62,429 nucleotides of DNA from Effusibacillus lacus (GTDB taxonomy: Bacteria > Bacillota > Bacilli > Tumebacillales > Effusibacillaceae). The stretch is taken from positions 14,260 through 76,688 of the forward strand of contig NZ_BDUF01000053.1 in the NCBI RefSeq assembly GCF_002335525.1. Reading direction: 5' to 3'. This document shows positions 49,088-57,560 of the stretch, piece after piece; the stretch's first letter is position 1, and every line of letters starts with the position of its first letter. The notes beneath the pieces are model-generated. The model searched no databases and was not told the origin of the DNA. It was given only the letters and a program-made list of their open reading frames with translations. The translations under genes were made by a program, and so were the position numbers.

Positions 49088-50629
49088 ATGATTCCGTTCC
49101 GTAACGAACCTTTTACCAATTTTGCAGACCCGGCCAACAAGGAAGCCATGAAAGCCGCCCTTGCCAAAGTCAAGGCGGAGTTGGGCAAAGAGTATCCTTT
49201 GGTCATCGGCGGGGAGAAAATCACGACCGGGAAAAAAGTGAAATCCATAAACCCCGGAAATTTGGATGAAATCGTGGGAATCCAGTGCCAGGCCAACCAG
49301 GAACTGGCGCAAAAGGCTGTCGATATCGCCATGGAAACTTTCAAAACATGGCAGTTCGTGGAGCCGCACGTCCGTGCCAACTATCTGTTCAAGGCGGCTG
49401 CTGAAATGCGTCGCCGCAAGTTCGAATTTGCTGCCTGGATGGTCTATGAAGTGGGCAAGAACTGGGGAGAAGCGGATGCGGATGTGGCGGAAGCCATTGA
49501 TTTCATGGAATTCTACGGTCGCGAAATGATTCGTCTGGGGGGGCCGCAGCCTTTGGTTCCCTATGAAGGGGAAGACAATCACCTGTATTACATCCCGCTT
49601 GGTGTGGGGGTAGTCATTCCTCCCTGGAACTTCCCGCTGGCCATTATGGTGGGCATGACAACGGCTGCCATTGTGTCGGGCAACACGGTTGTGTTGAAAC
49701 CGGCTTCCACTTCTCCGGTCATTGCAGCGAAATTTGTGGAACTGATGGAACAGATCGGTCTGCCGAAGGGAGTTATCAACTTCCTGCCAGGTTCCGGCTC
49801 TGAAATCGGGGACTTCCTGGTGGAACATCCAAAGACCCGGTTTGTATCTTTCACCGGTTCCCGTGATGTGGGAATTCGCATCAATGAAAGAATCGCCAAG
49901 CAAGCGGAAGGCCAGATCTGGATCAAGCGTCTGGTTGCGGAAATGGGCGGTAAAGACGCAGTAGTGGTGGACGCTTCGGCAGACCCGGAAGAAGCGGCAA
50001 CCGGAATTGTACAATCCGCCTTCGGGTTTCAGGGACAGAAATGTTCCGCGGGTTCCCGGGCGATTGTGCATAAGGACTTGTATGACGTAGTTCTGCAAAA
50101 AGTCGTTGAAAAGACCAAGGCTCTGCAGGTGGGGCTTCCGGAAGAAAACTACGCAATCGGTCCGGTTGTGGACGAGAATGCATACAACAAGATTCTGGAA
50201 TACATTGAAGTGGGCAAGAAGGAAGGGCGTCTGATGGCAGGCGGCGGCAAGGCGGAAGGCAACGGCTACTACATCCAGCCGACCATCATTGCGGACGTGA
50301 AAGAAGATGCCCGGATCATGCTGGAAGAGATCTTCGGCCCGGTGCTGGCGTTCTACAAGGCGGACAGCTTTGAGAAAGCGATTGAAGTGTTCAACAACAC
50401 CGAATACGGCCTGACCGGAGCTCTTTATTCCAATGACCGCGAACACTTGGAATACGCCCGAAAGTATATGCATTGCGGCAATCTGTACTTCAACCGCAAG
50501 TGCACGGGCGCGCTCGTAGGTGTCCATCCCTTTGGCGGATTCAACATGTCGGGCACCGATTCCAAAGCGGGAGGACGGGATTACCTGCTGCTCTTTACAC
50601 AGGCAAAGGTTGTTTCCGAGCGGTTTTAA
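49088..50629 (+). CDS. rocA: 1-pyrroline-5-carboxylate dehydrogenase
   Basis: 513 residues; full length. Aldehyde dehydrogenase fold with [24 protein letters not shown], catalytic Glu in AEMGGKDA (~285) and nucleophile C319 in [29 protein letters not shown] near the end. Oxidises glutamate semialdehyde to glutamate with NAD+. Second gene of the sigma-54 operon; ATG behind GGAGG. Confidence 0.95.
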   Translation: MIPFRNEPFTNFADPANKEAMKAALAKVKAELGKEYPLVIGGEKITTGKKVKSINPGNLDEIVGIQCQANQELAQKAVDIAMETFKTWQFVEPHVRANYLFKAAAEMRRRKFEFAAWMVYEVGKNWGEADADVAEAIDFMEFYGREMIRLGGPQPLVPYEGEDNHLYYIPLGVGVVIPPWNFPLAIMVGMTTAAIVSGNTVVLKPASTSPVIAAKFVELMEQIGLPKGVINFLPGSGSEIGDFLVEHPKTRFVSFTGSRDVGIRINERIAKQAEGQIWIKRLVAEMGGKDAVVVDASADPEEAATGIVQSAFGFQGQKCSAGSRAIVHKDLYDVVLQKVVEKTKALQVGLPEENYAIGPVVDENAYNKILEYIEVGKKEGRLMAGGGKAEGNGYYIQPTIIADVKEDARIMLEEIFGPVLAFYKADSFEKAIEVFNNTEYGLTGALYSNDREHLEYARKYMHCGNLYFNRKCTGALVGVHPFGGFNMSGTDSKAGGRDYLLLFTQAKVVSERF

Positions 50630-50642
50630 TAAGCGAAGATTC

Positions 50643-50968
50643 AAAGAGGCTGTCCCAACAGTAGTTGTTGTTTGGACACCTCCTGGTTAGTTCAGAAAGC
50701 CAGGAGGATGATGACAACCGTATAAAAAATTGCGGTGATTTTCAAGGTTATTATGGAAGTCAAAGTGGTGGTTCTCGATATAGTGATGATTTTCAACGTT
50801 ATTTGGAGATTTTCTCATTGGTGGGCAATAAAAAACGCTAAATAGCGGTGAAAAAGAACCTTATTCTAAGAACCGCAATGAATTCAACAAGTATAGCGGT
50901 GAAAAACACTGTTATTTCGAAACACATTCATTCAGCAGGCTGTCTTATGACATTGGGGCAGCCTCTTT
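50643..50968. repeat. Long inverted repeat around element D (split terminator)
   Basis: AAAGAGGCTGTCCCAA (50643-50658) pairs with TTGGGGCAGCCTCTTT (50953-50968), one mismatch, and the right arm is followed by CTTTTTAA. Together they look like the rocA terminator with element D placed between its arms. The 50681-50712 sequence is a further CCTCCTGG / CCAGGAGG hairpin. Confidence 0.6.
50728..50925. repeat. Four-unit phased dyad element D
   Basis: TGA anchors at 50736, 50787, 50849 and 50900: spacing 51, 62, 51. Units built on AATAGCGGTG / CACCGTTATT-like arms; centres T-rich (GATTTTC, twice) then A-rich (GAAAAAG, GAAAAAC). Related in unit sequence to element C. Confidence 0.85.
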
Positions 50969-51054
50969 CTTTTTAAGATTGAGTGAATTTGACCGCTAGC
51001 CAGGGTCTTTCCCGCCCTAATGATTACGCTACTGCTGCCCCTCCCCCTTGTGGA

Positions 51055-51246
51055 AATAAGAGATATTCTGGCATTTATTGGCCCATTTTTGCAAGGAAAA
51101 TCAGTAATAAGGGCATTTGAAGCACTTATTTACATGTCTTGTTGATTTCATCCATCCGGCCACCCCACAATAAGCGCTTCAAAAACCTTTATTCATCAAA
51201 CAGCCACTCAGTAAAAATCAATAAGTGCCCAAAAGGCCGCTATTCT
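51055..51246. repeat. Four-unit phased dyad element F
   Basis: AATAAG anchors at 51055, 51106, 51169 and 51220: spacing 51, 63, 51. Arms AATAAGNGC / GCNCTTATT, more variable than in the other elements; centres T-rich in the first two and A-rich in the last two. It lies 130 bases after element D. Together D and F explain most of the 50630-51337 gap. Confidence 0.75.
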
Positions 51247-51337
51247 AATCGTTGCCCACGCACACGTCTGAAATATGTACAATCAAGGATCTATGAGCTA
51301 TGATGAAAAAGAAAATGAAATGGAAGGAGGGATTAAA

Positions 51338-51727
51338 GTGTCGAAAGAATTGGAGAAATTATTGCGTTCGGTCCTGCAAGAGGAACTTCAGCCGATCCAA
51401 AAAGACATGCATACTTTGAACAACCGGATGGAACGTCTTGAGAACAAAATGGACGATCTTGAGAGCGATATAAAAGTCCGCTTTGATGAAGTCTACACCA
51501 GATTTGACCAAGTGGACAAACGGTTTGAGGAAGTGGACAAACGGTTTGAGGAAGTGGACAAACGGTTTGACCAAGTCGATAACCGGCTGGAAAGGATTGA
51601 ACTGGCTGTTAATCGGCTTGAAGAGAATCAACCAAAGGATATTATGGCAATGCTGCAAACCATTGACAAAAAGCTCGACCGTCACCAAGGCAAAGTATTA
51701 TATTTCAACAAACCTCGTTCCAAGTAG
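51338..51727 (+). CDS. Heptad-repeat coiled-coil protein
   Basis: 129 residues from GTG 51338, behind GGAGGG; an upstream ATG lacks a site. Nearly the whole chain is coiled coil. The middle carries a seven-residue repeat FEEVDKR/FDQVDKR, encoded by near-perfect 21-bp DNA repeats (51519-51582), so copy number can change by slippage. Such proteins often act as spacers or phage/conjugation-type scaffold parts; no function can be given. Confidence 0.7.
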   Translation: MSKELEKLLRSVLQEELQPIQKDMHTLNNRMERLENKMDDLESDIKVRFDEVYTRFDQVDKRFEEVDKRFEEVDKRFDQVDNRLERIELAVNRLEENQPKDIMAMLQTIDKKLDRHQGKVLYFNKPRSK

Positions 51728-51739
51728 AATGCACGTTAT

Positions 51740-51960
51740 CTAGAGCTGCCTCTCAAGTACCCAATCTGACAAGCCATTCTTTTCCCGCACCAACCTCATA
51801 CCCAACTTTTGTGGAATCCGGATGGAACCTGCATTGTCTACCAGAACCCCCGTAGCGGTTATCCGCTTGACCTCCGGTTGCCGGAATGCCCATTTACCAA
51901 TGCATCCTCCATTTCATAGGCGTATCCCTGTCTGCGATATCCCTCTATAAAAAGCTTGGT
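51740..51960 (-). pseudogene. GNAT acetyltransferase remnant
   Basis: Read on the minus strand, GYRRQGYAYEMEDALVN, then after a one-base slip AFRQPEVKRITATGVLVDNAGSIRIPQKLGMRLV, ending at TAG 51740. This is the second half of a RimJ-type GNAT. The N-terminal half is missing. Confidence 0.65.
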
Positions 51961-51963
51961 GCG

Positions 51964-52863
51964 TTAATGGTAGTCATCTCCTTGCCAGACCCGCGGCATG
52001 GGAATCAGCGCATAGAGAGGAAGCCAATGATACCGCATATGCCGCACTCCCTTCACTAATCGCTGCAGGTCTGTGTCTTCCGTCTTATACCGATATACGG
52101 GCAGGCCATCCCACATAAGCGGACTTCCCACGGAATCCCGAACAGGCTCCAGATGCGGAAACTCCAAAAACGGGTGATAGAACATGGAAGCGAGATCATG
52201 GGACCCGGCAAGTCGTGACAGGATTTGCGCTACTGTATTTTGTTCGTGAACATAGTAATAAGGTGTGGGGATAAAAATATTTCCCGTTTCCGAAATATAC
52301 ACATGTGATGTGGCATGTCTTTCCGCATCGCTTTGGTAGAGAACCTTCACATAGGAGCCAAAGATGCGTTCCTGTGCCAGGGTGTGCCGGTAATGGGGAG
52401 ATTCCCAGAAGTGAGGATAGAGTCCGGCTTTTTGAAAAGCGGTGAGGCTCTTGCGGATCCGATCTGCCGCATAAAAGGAGGTGGCCGTCTCCGGAAATCC
52501 TTCTACGTCAAATTCAAAGCCGGTTCCGGTGTCCTGATTGTCGTTCTCCAGCTTCCGATCCCCATATTGGTGAGTGTATCCATGCATGCCGAACAGAACG
52601 CCGTGGCGCTGGACGCATTGCATCAATGAGATGAACTTTTGCAGGTGGAGATCGGGAGTCGAATCGTCGAGTCCCTTATTATACCAACTTGAGTCCGGTT
52701 CGAGTTGCTTCCAACGCGGGATTAACGCCACATGAAATGGCACATGCTGACCCATCAGATACTCAAATACAGCCCGCAAACGCCCCAAATCCTTAAGTGT
52801 CCGATAGGGCCCACCGGGTCCGATGTCCTCAAGCCGAAGTAAAGCAGGGCGGAATCTGTTCAT
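51964..52863 (-). CDS. DUF2334 polysaccharide deacetylase-like protein
   Basis: 299 residues from ATG 52863. LLRLEDIGPGGPY at the start, FGMHGYTHQYG (His pair) and FWESPHYRHT in the middle are the DUF2334 signature, related to NodB-type carbohydrate deacetylases with a D-H-H metal site. No signal peptide, so probably cytoplasmic or anchored through partners. Substrate unknown. Confidence 0.82.
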   Translation of the reverse strand: MNRFRPALLRLEDIGPGGPYRTLKDLGRLRAVFEYLMGQHVPFHVALIPRWKQLEPDSSWYNKGLDDSTPDLHLQKFISLMQCVQRHGVLFGMHGYTHQYGDRKLENDNQDTGTGFEFDVEGFPETATSFYAADRIRKSLTAFQKAGLYPHFWESPHYRHTLAQERIFGSYVKVLYQSDAERHATSHVYISETGNIFIPTPYYYVHEQNTVAQILSRLAGSHDLASMFYHPFLEFPHLEPVRDSVGSPLMWDGLPVYRYKTEDTDLQRLVKGVRHMRYHWLPLYALIPMPRVWQGDDYH

Positions 52864-53020
52864 CCGCAATCCCCCTCCGCATTAGGCTTTTGTATTGTAT
52901 TCCCGAGAATCGGTGCCGGGCACCTTATGAACCATCATATGGGCCAATGTGCACTGGGACACAAATGTGGCATTGAAATTCAAATAGAGGTACAATTTAC
53001 CACTACAGGGGGGGAAGAAC

Positions 53021-53280
53021 GTGATTCATAAAGTCGAACATATCGGTATCAAGAACTGAATGTGGAATTGATTGGCGAGGAACCGAGTACCATATTGAAC
53101 GGGATCAAGACCGGATTCTTCCAGGGGCCTGACAAGGAACGATACGGTTTCTTTGAAATGATTGGTGTCTTCTGCAAAAATGGGTTGGTGCACTCCGACC
53201 TGATTCGGAATGAGGCGAGCCCCCTTCGCAAGATGCAAAGGGGGCTTTTGTTTTTGCGTTTTCTGCATATTTCATGATGT
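53021..53280 (+). pseudogene. VOC/glyoxalase-family remnant with internal deletion
   Basis: GTG 53021 behind AGGGGGGGAAG gives MIHKVEHIGIK, the classic VOC start, then stops. In the next frame LIGEEPSTILNGIKTGFFQGPDKERYGFFEM follows, the end of the same fold (FxGPDxxxxxFFEM). About 60 residues between are missing. A relic of the same kind as the SuyA and reductase remnants. Confidence 0.65.
53218..53256 (+). terminator. Terminator
   Basis: AGCCCCCTT / AAGGGGGCT with a ten-base loop and a TTTTGTTTTT tail. Confidence 0.8.
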
Positions 53281-53402
53281 TGCCTTTTTTGCATATTGCC
53301 TTGTCGTATAACTTGCCGTACAATCCAGCTAATATACTATGAAATCATGGTGACCGGGGGGACCCCAATGAATCTTTCGTTTAGAGATAAAGGAGAGACA
53401 TC

Positions 53403-54686
53403 ATGAACTTCAGCCATGCCTATAAAGACAAATTGAGGTCTGCAGAAGAAGCGGTTTCCCTCATTAATCCTGGAGATGACATAATTGTCCCCCTGACGGC
53501 CGGGGAGCCGCCTGCTTTGCTGGACGCCCTGCCCCATCATAAGGGATTGCGCGGAAACCGGCTGTTTCAAATGTTGTCTCTTCGTCCGGCCCTATCCGTG
53601 GAACCGGAGAGGCTTCAACTGGTTTCCCTGTTCCTGGGAGTTGGAGATCGCCCCGGCTTTCATGAAGGCCGGGTGGATCTGCTGCCTAATCATTTCTCGG
53701 ATCTTCCCCGGTTACTGAGGGACTTTACGAAGAATCGCGTGATTATGGCAACCGTATCCCCAATGGATGATAAGGGCTACTTCTCGCTTGGCACGAACTG
53801 CGATTATACCGCCACGCTGCTAGAGGATGCCAATCTCATTCTGCTGGAAGTCAACGAGAACATGCCCCGGACGTACGGACTAAACCAGATTCATATCGAT
53901 CAGGCCCACGCCATTATTGAGAACCATGTCCCGCTCCCCACACTGTCCGAGCCGGTGTTGACAGATAACGATGTGAAAATCGGGCGGACCATTGCCGGCC
54001 TCATTCATGACGGAGATACGCTGCAAATCGGTTTTGGAGCCATCCCCAATGCGGTGATGAACTTCCTGAAGGATCACAGGGATCTGAGCATTTTCACGGA
54101 GATGCTGCCGGACAAAGTGGCGGATCTCTATGAAGCGGGGGTCATCACCAATCGGAACAAGCCGATTTTTGAAGGGAAAACCACCATGACCTTTGCTCTT
54201 GGCAGCCAAAAATTGTATAATTTCATGCATGAAAATCGGGACTTGTTAATGATCCCTGTCAACCAATCGAACGACATTCGGGTCATATCCCAATTTGACA
54301 ATATCGTGTCGATCAACGCAACGGTAGAAGTGGATTTTCTTGGTCAATGCAATTCGGAAACGATTGGCGGCAAGTATTACTCCTCCACCGGTGGGCAGGC
54401 TGACTTTGCTAAAGGGGTGAGGCTCGCAAAAAATGGCCGGGGCATCATATGTCTCCATTCCACGGCCAAAAACGGCCAAGTGTCCAAGATCGTACCTACA
54501 CTTCCTGAAGGGGCTGTCGTCACCACCTCCAAAAATGATGTGGACATAGTGGTAACCGAATACGGCATGGCAGAGTTGAAAGGGAAAACGATCAGGGAAC
54601 GCACGAAAGCTTTGATCGGAATCGCTCACCCCAAGTTCCGTGAGGAATTGGAGTTTGCGGCCAGAAAGATGGGATATTTGGTATAG
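53403..54686 (+). CDS. Acetyl-CoA hydrolase / CoA-transferase (4-hydroxybutyrate CoA-transferase-like)
   Basis: 427 residues. Two-domain class I CoA-transferase: N-terminal half with VSPMDDKGYFSLGTNCDYT, C-terminal half with LQIGFGAIPNAV, STGGQADFAKG and VTEYGMAELKGKTIRERTKALIGIAHPKFREEL. Moves CoA between acetyl-CoA and a carboxylic acid. The C-terminal blocks are complete. ATG behind AAGGAGAGAC. The zinc-finger gene follows 22 bases later. Confidence 0.88.
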   Translation: MNFSHAYKDKLRSAEEAVSLINPGDDIIVPLTAGEPPALLDALPHHKGLRGNRLFQMLSLRPALSVEPERLQLVSLFLGVGDRPGFHEGRVDLLPNHFSDLPRLLRDFTKNRVIMATVSPMDDKGYFSLGTNCDYTATLLEDANLILLEVNENMPRTYGLNQIHIDQAHAIIENHVPLPTLSEPVLTDNDVKIGRTIAGLIHDGDTLQIGFGAIPNAVMNFLKDHRDLSIFTEMLPDKVADLYEAGVITNRNKPIFEGKTTMTFALGSQKLYNFMHENRDLLMIPVNQSNDIRVISQFDNIVSINATVEVDFLGQCNSETIGGKYYSSTGGQADFAKGVRLAKNGRGIICLHSTAKNGQVSKIVPTLPEGAVVTTSKNDVDIVVTEYGMAELKGKTIRERTKALIGIAHPKFREELEFAARKMGYLV

Positions 54687-54708
54687 AAGCAAGCGGGGAG
54701 AGGGGAAG

Positions 54709-54939
54709 ATGGCCATGCACAGATCCTTGTATAAGCTGAAAAGTTGTCCAAATTGCGGAAAGCCGCAGAACCAGATCGAGTGGGTTTCATGGTGTTCCAA
54801 ATGCAATATGGTGGTATGCTCCAGTTGTGTTCACAACGAGCATAAATGCAAAGACGGGTATCCTTTCGGCATCCCGGGACGGGGCACCCGGTATTTTGCC
54901 ACAATCAGCTTGCATGAATCCGAATCTCATCAGGAATAA
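54709..54939 (+). CDS. Small zinc-finger protein
   Basis: 76 residues; ATG behind GAGAGGGG. CPNCGK, CSKC, CSSC and H.CKDG make two cross-braced zinc sites resembling AN1 or B-box type fingers, unusual in bacteria. Co-transcribed with the CoA-transferase. Function unknown. Confidence 0.65.
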   Translation: MAMHRSLYKLKSCPNCGKPQNQIEWVSWCSKCNMVVCSSCVHNEHKCKDGYPFGIPGRGTRYFATISLHESESHQE

Positions 54940-54954
54940 AACGGGGACAGCGCC

Positions 54955-54985
54955 AGCCGGAAAGAACGGCTGGTTTTTTCGTACT
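54955..54985 (+). terminator. Terminator
   Basis: CCAGCC / GGCTGG with a nine-base loop, followed by TTTTTT. Confidence 0.85.
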
Positions 54986-55090
54986 AGAAAGCATTCTTTT
55001 CAGTTTTCCGAAGGTCTAAATTTGAGTAGGGATTTCGAATTCAACAACAAAGCCTGTATCTTTTGCAAACACAGGCCTGTTCAAGTGAAA

Positions 55091-55717
55091 CTAGTTATTA
55101 TCATCCGAATGCAGCAAGCAGACATCGAGGTTGCTCTGCAGATGCTGCTTCATAAGACGTTCGGCTCTTTCTCCATCACCATCCATAATTGCCTTGCAAA
55201 TGGCCTCATGTTCATCGTGAATGCAGTCTCTTGTGTGGACCACCTTGCGTCGGCAAAGCAGAATCAATGAACGCATTCTGTCTATGACTTCAATTATATA
55301 TCGGTTGCCGCTGGCTTCCATAATAATATCGTGAAAGGTCGTGTTGGCAGCTACCTTCTCTTCAATGGTTCCTATTTTCCCGGTCTGTATGATGTTCTTA
55401 AGCGTTTCCTTCTGTTCGGAGGTAAGGTTCTCGGCGGCACAACGGGCTGAATACCCTTCGAGCAGAATACGGATTCCGTAACTGTCCCGAAGTTCATCTT
55501 CCGATGGCTCAATGACTGTCTTGCCCTTAACAAGACCTTCCTGTTCCAAACGCCGAATAGCTTCACGAACCGGTGTCCTGCTGACACCCAAGTGGGCGGC
55601 GAGCTTTTCTTCCACGAGTTTGGTTCCCGGTGACAAATCACCGTGAATAATCATATTCCGGATAACCTCATATGCTTGGCGGTAAACAGGTTCATATTTG
55701 CTTATGGTTGTTTTCAC
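55091..55717 (-). CDS. GntR/FadR-family (FCD) transcription regulator
   Basis: 208 residues; GTG 55717 six bases after GGAGGAA. Winged helix first (YEVIRNMIIHGDLSPGTKLVEEKLAAHLGVSRTPVREAIRRLEQEGLV), then an all-helical FCD ligand domain with metal-site residues in FHDIIMEASGN and HEAICKAIMDGD. Such repressors let go of DNA when they bind a carboxylate. The exact 25-bp sequence at 55841 and 60185 is its likely operator. Confidence 0.92.
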   Translation of the reverse strand: MKTTISKYEPVYRQAYEVIRNMIIHGDLSPGTKLVEEKLAAHLGVSRTPVREAIRRLEQEGLVKGKTVIEPSEDELRDSYGIRILLEGYSARCAAENLTSEQKETLKNIIQTGKIGTIEEKVAANTTFHDIIMEASGNRYIIEVIDRMRSLILLCRRKVVHTRDCIHDEHEAICKAIMDGDGERAERLMKQHLQSNLDVCLLHSDDNN

Positions 55718-55840
55718 AGTTATTCCTCCAAGAGGCTGATACCTAGAACTTCGTTTCTTATCTATATAATAATAAGATACCATATAAAGACTTTTGGGTT
55801 TCTAAAAATACAAAAAAACATGAAAAAGAAACTGTACAAT

Positions 55841-55865
55841 GTATACAGAATACAGTATTCTAAAA
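55841..55865. promoter_or_regulatory. GntR operator, left copy
   Basis: Core AGAATACAGTATTCT (55847-55861) is a perfect 15-bp palindrome; the flanks GTATAC and AAAA extend the identity with the copy at 60185 to 25 of 25 bases, in opposite orientation. Sits between the divergent gntR and 55905 genes. Confidence 0.85.
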
Positions 55866-55904
55866 TTAGAGTCTACTCAATAAACTGGAAAGGACATGAT
55901 CGGA

Positions 55905-56660
55905 ATGCCAAAACATTTTCGAGTTGGATTAATAGTTCCCAGTTCCAACACCACTATGGAAACGGAAATTCCCCAGATGCTGCAATGGCGGATGAGAGAA
56001 ATTCCAGAAGAAACCTTTACCTTTCATTCCAGCCGCATGCGAATGATGCATGTGACGAAGGAAGAACTCACGAAAATGGACGTAGAAAGTGACCGTTGCG
56101 CAATTGAATTGTCGGATGCGCGCTGTGACGTACTTGCGTATGCATGTCTGGTGGCCATTATGTGTCAAGGGCCGGGATATCATCTCAAGTCCCAGGAACG
56201 GCTGCACAAACAAACGGTTCTTAACGGCGGAGCAGCGCCTGTAATCAGCAGTGCAGGTGCGCTGGTGGAGGGGATCCATACACTTGGCGCAAAAAAAATC
56301 GCCTTAATCGCCCCGTACATGCAGCCTCTTACTAACCAAGTCATTGAATATATCACTGATAGCGGCATACAAGTTACCGATTCTATCAGCCTGGAAATCC
56401 CTGATAATCTTGAAGTCGGAAGGCAAGATCCGATGCGCTTGGTTGAGATTGTAAAAGGCCTTGATATAAGCAATGCCGACGCTGTAGTACTGTCTGCATG
56501 CGTACAAATGCCGTCTTTGCAGGCAATCCAAGTAGTGCAGGATCAAATCGGCCTACCGGTATTATCCGCTGCAATTTCAACCGTTTACCAGATTCTCAAG
56601 AAGCTCGACTTAAAAACATTCGTTCCCAATGCCGGACGTTTGCTTTCCGGTGAATACTGA
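55905..56660 (+). CDS. Asp/Glu racemase-superfamily enzyme (maleate isomerase / AMDase-like)
   Basis: 251 residues. RVGLIVPSSNTTMETEIPQML is the typical maleate cis-trans isomerase start; the first catalytic Cys region YACLVAIMCQGPGYH and the second VVLSACVQMPSLQAIQVVQ follow. Related enzymes isomerise maleate or decarboxylate arylmalonates. ATG 55905 is ten bases after AAAGGA; an ATG at 55896 is possible. Shares the operator with the 58-60 kb operon, so it belongs to the same pathway. Confidence 0.83.
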   Translation: MPKHFRVGLIVPSSNTTMETEIPQMLQWRMREIPEETFTFHSSRMRMMHVTKEELTKMDVESDRCAIELSDARCDVLAYACLVAIMCQGPGYHLKSQERLHKQTVLNGGAAPVISSAGALVEGIHTLGAKKIALIAPYMQPLTNQVIEYITDSGIQVTDSISLEIPDNLEVGRQDPMRLVEIVKGLDISNADAVVLSACVQMPSLQAIQVVQDQIGLPVLSAAISTVYQILKKLDLKTFVPNAGRLLSGEY

Positions 56661-56669
56661 TAGTTTGCA

Positions 56670-56708
56670 AAAAAAGGCCCTTCTGCTTCGGAAGGGCCTT
56701 GATTTTTA
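56670..56708. terminator. Bidirectional terminator
   Basis: AAGGCCCTTC / GAAGGGCCTT with a seven-base loop, followed by GATTTTT on plus and preceded by A-rich sequence; between convergent genes. Confidence 0.85.
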
Positions 56709-57560
56709 CAGGCGAGTCGAAAGCTGCCTTGCGAACGTGGCTGCTTCCTTAAGCTTTTCAAAATCAATTCCGGTTTCGATTCCCATGTCGTTGCACATCA
56801 ATACGACATCTTCGGTTGCGAGGTTTCCGGTTGCACCCGGTGAATATGGGCAGCCGCCAAGTCCGCCAACGGAAGAGTCGAATTTGTCGACTCCTGCCTG
56901 CATCGCTGCCACAACGTTTGCAAGTGCCATTTTTCGTGTGTCGTGAAAATGAGCGACAAAAACCGTATCAGGGAACAAATCACGCAGCTTCGCAAAACGT
57001 TCGTACACGATTCTCGGATTGGCATGACCATTTGTATCACCTATATCGATCTCGTCGGCACCCAGTTTCACAAACCGCTGACAAACATGCAGTACTTCTT
57101 CAAATGTTACCTCGCCTTGGTAAGGGCATGAAAAGGCCATTGATACGTATGCCCGTATGAACATTCCGTTCTCCTGTGCCTTAGCAAAGAGTGCTTCGCA
57201 TTCCTGCAGGGATTCATCCGTGGTTTTGTTGATATTCTTCTGATTAAACGCCGAACTTGCCCCGATAAACACTGCAATCTGCGGTGTTTTGGCTGCAATC
57301 GCCCGGTCGAGTGCTTTCAGATTGGGTGTCAGAGCAATATAATTCATCTCTCTGCAGTACTCGGCTATCTGTTCCGAATCAGCCATTTGCGGAACCCACT
57401 TAGGATGTACAAAGGCAGCCGTCTCCATTCGCTGTATGCCTGTTTTTTTCAGTTTGTCAATCAACTCGATCTTTTTCTCTGTTGGAATTAATACTGGTTC
57501 ATTCTGCAAACCGTCACGGGGACCCACTTCAACAATTTCAACCGATTTTGGGAAAATCAT
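56706..57560 (-). CDS. Hydroxymethylglutaryl-CoA lyase family protein
   Basis: 284 residues; full length. VEVGPRDGLQNE (catalytic R15-D16), DTNGHANP and AHFHDTRKMALANVVAAMQAG (metal ligands) and the loop GGLGGCPYSPGATGNLATED with the catalytic Cys. Splits HMG-CoA to acetyl-CoA and acetoacetate, or a close relative such as citramalyl-CoA. Start overlaps the stop of the CoA-transferase gene. Confidence 0.9.
   Translation of the reverse strand: MIFPKSVEIVEVGPRDGLQNEPVLIPTEKKIELIDKLKKTGIQRMETAAFVHPKWVPQMADSEQIAEYCREMNYIALTPNLKALDRAIAAKTPQIAVFIGASSAFNQKNINKTTDESLQECEALFAKAQENGMFIRAYVSMAFSCPYQGEVTFEEVLHVCQRFVKLGADEIDIGDTNGHANPRIVYERFAKLRDLFPDTVFVAHFHDTRKMALANVVAAMQAGVDKFDSSVGGLGGCPYSPGATGNLATEDVVLMCNDMGIETGIDFEKLKEAATFARQLSTRL

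Noticed and set aside
49085-50644. 519-codon open frame opposite rocA
   Set aside because: Shadow of the strongly coding rocA; the protein has odd His/Phe/Arg-rich composition, and no ribosome site or homology signature.
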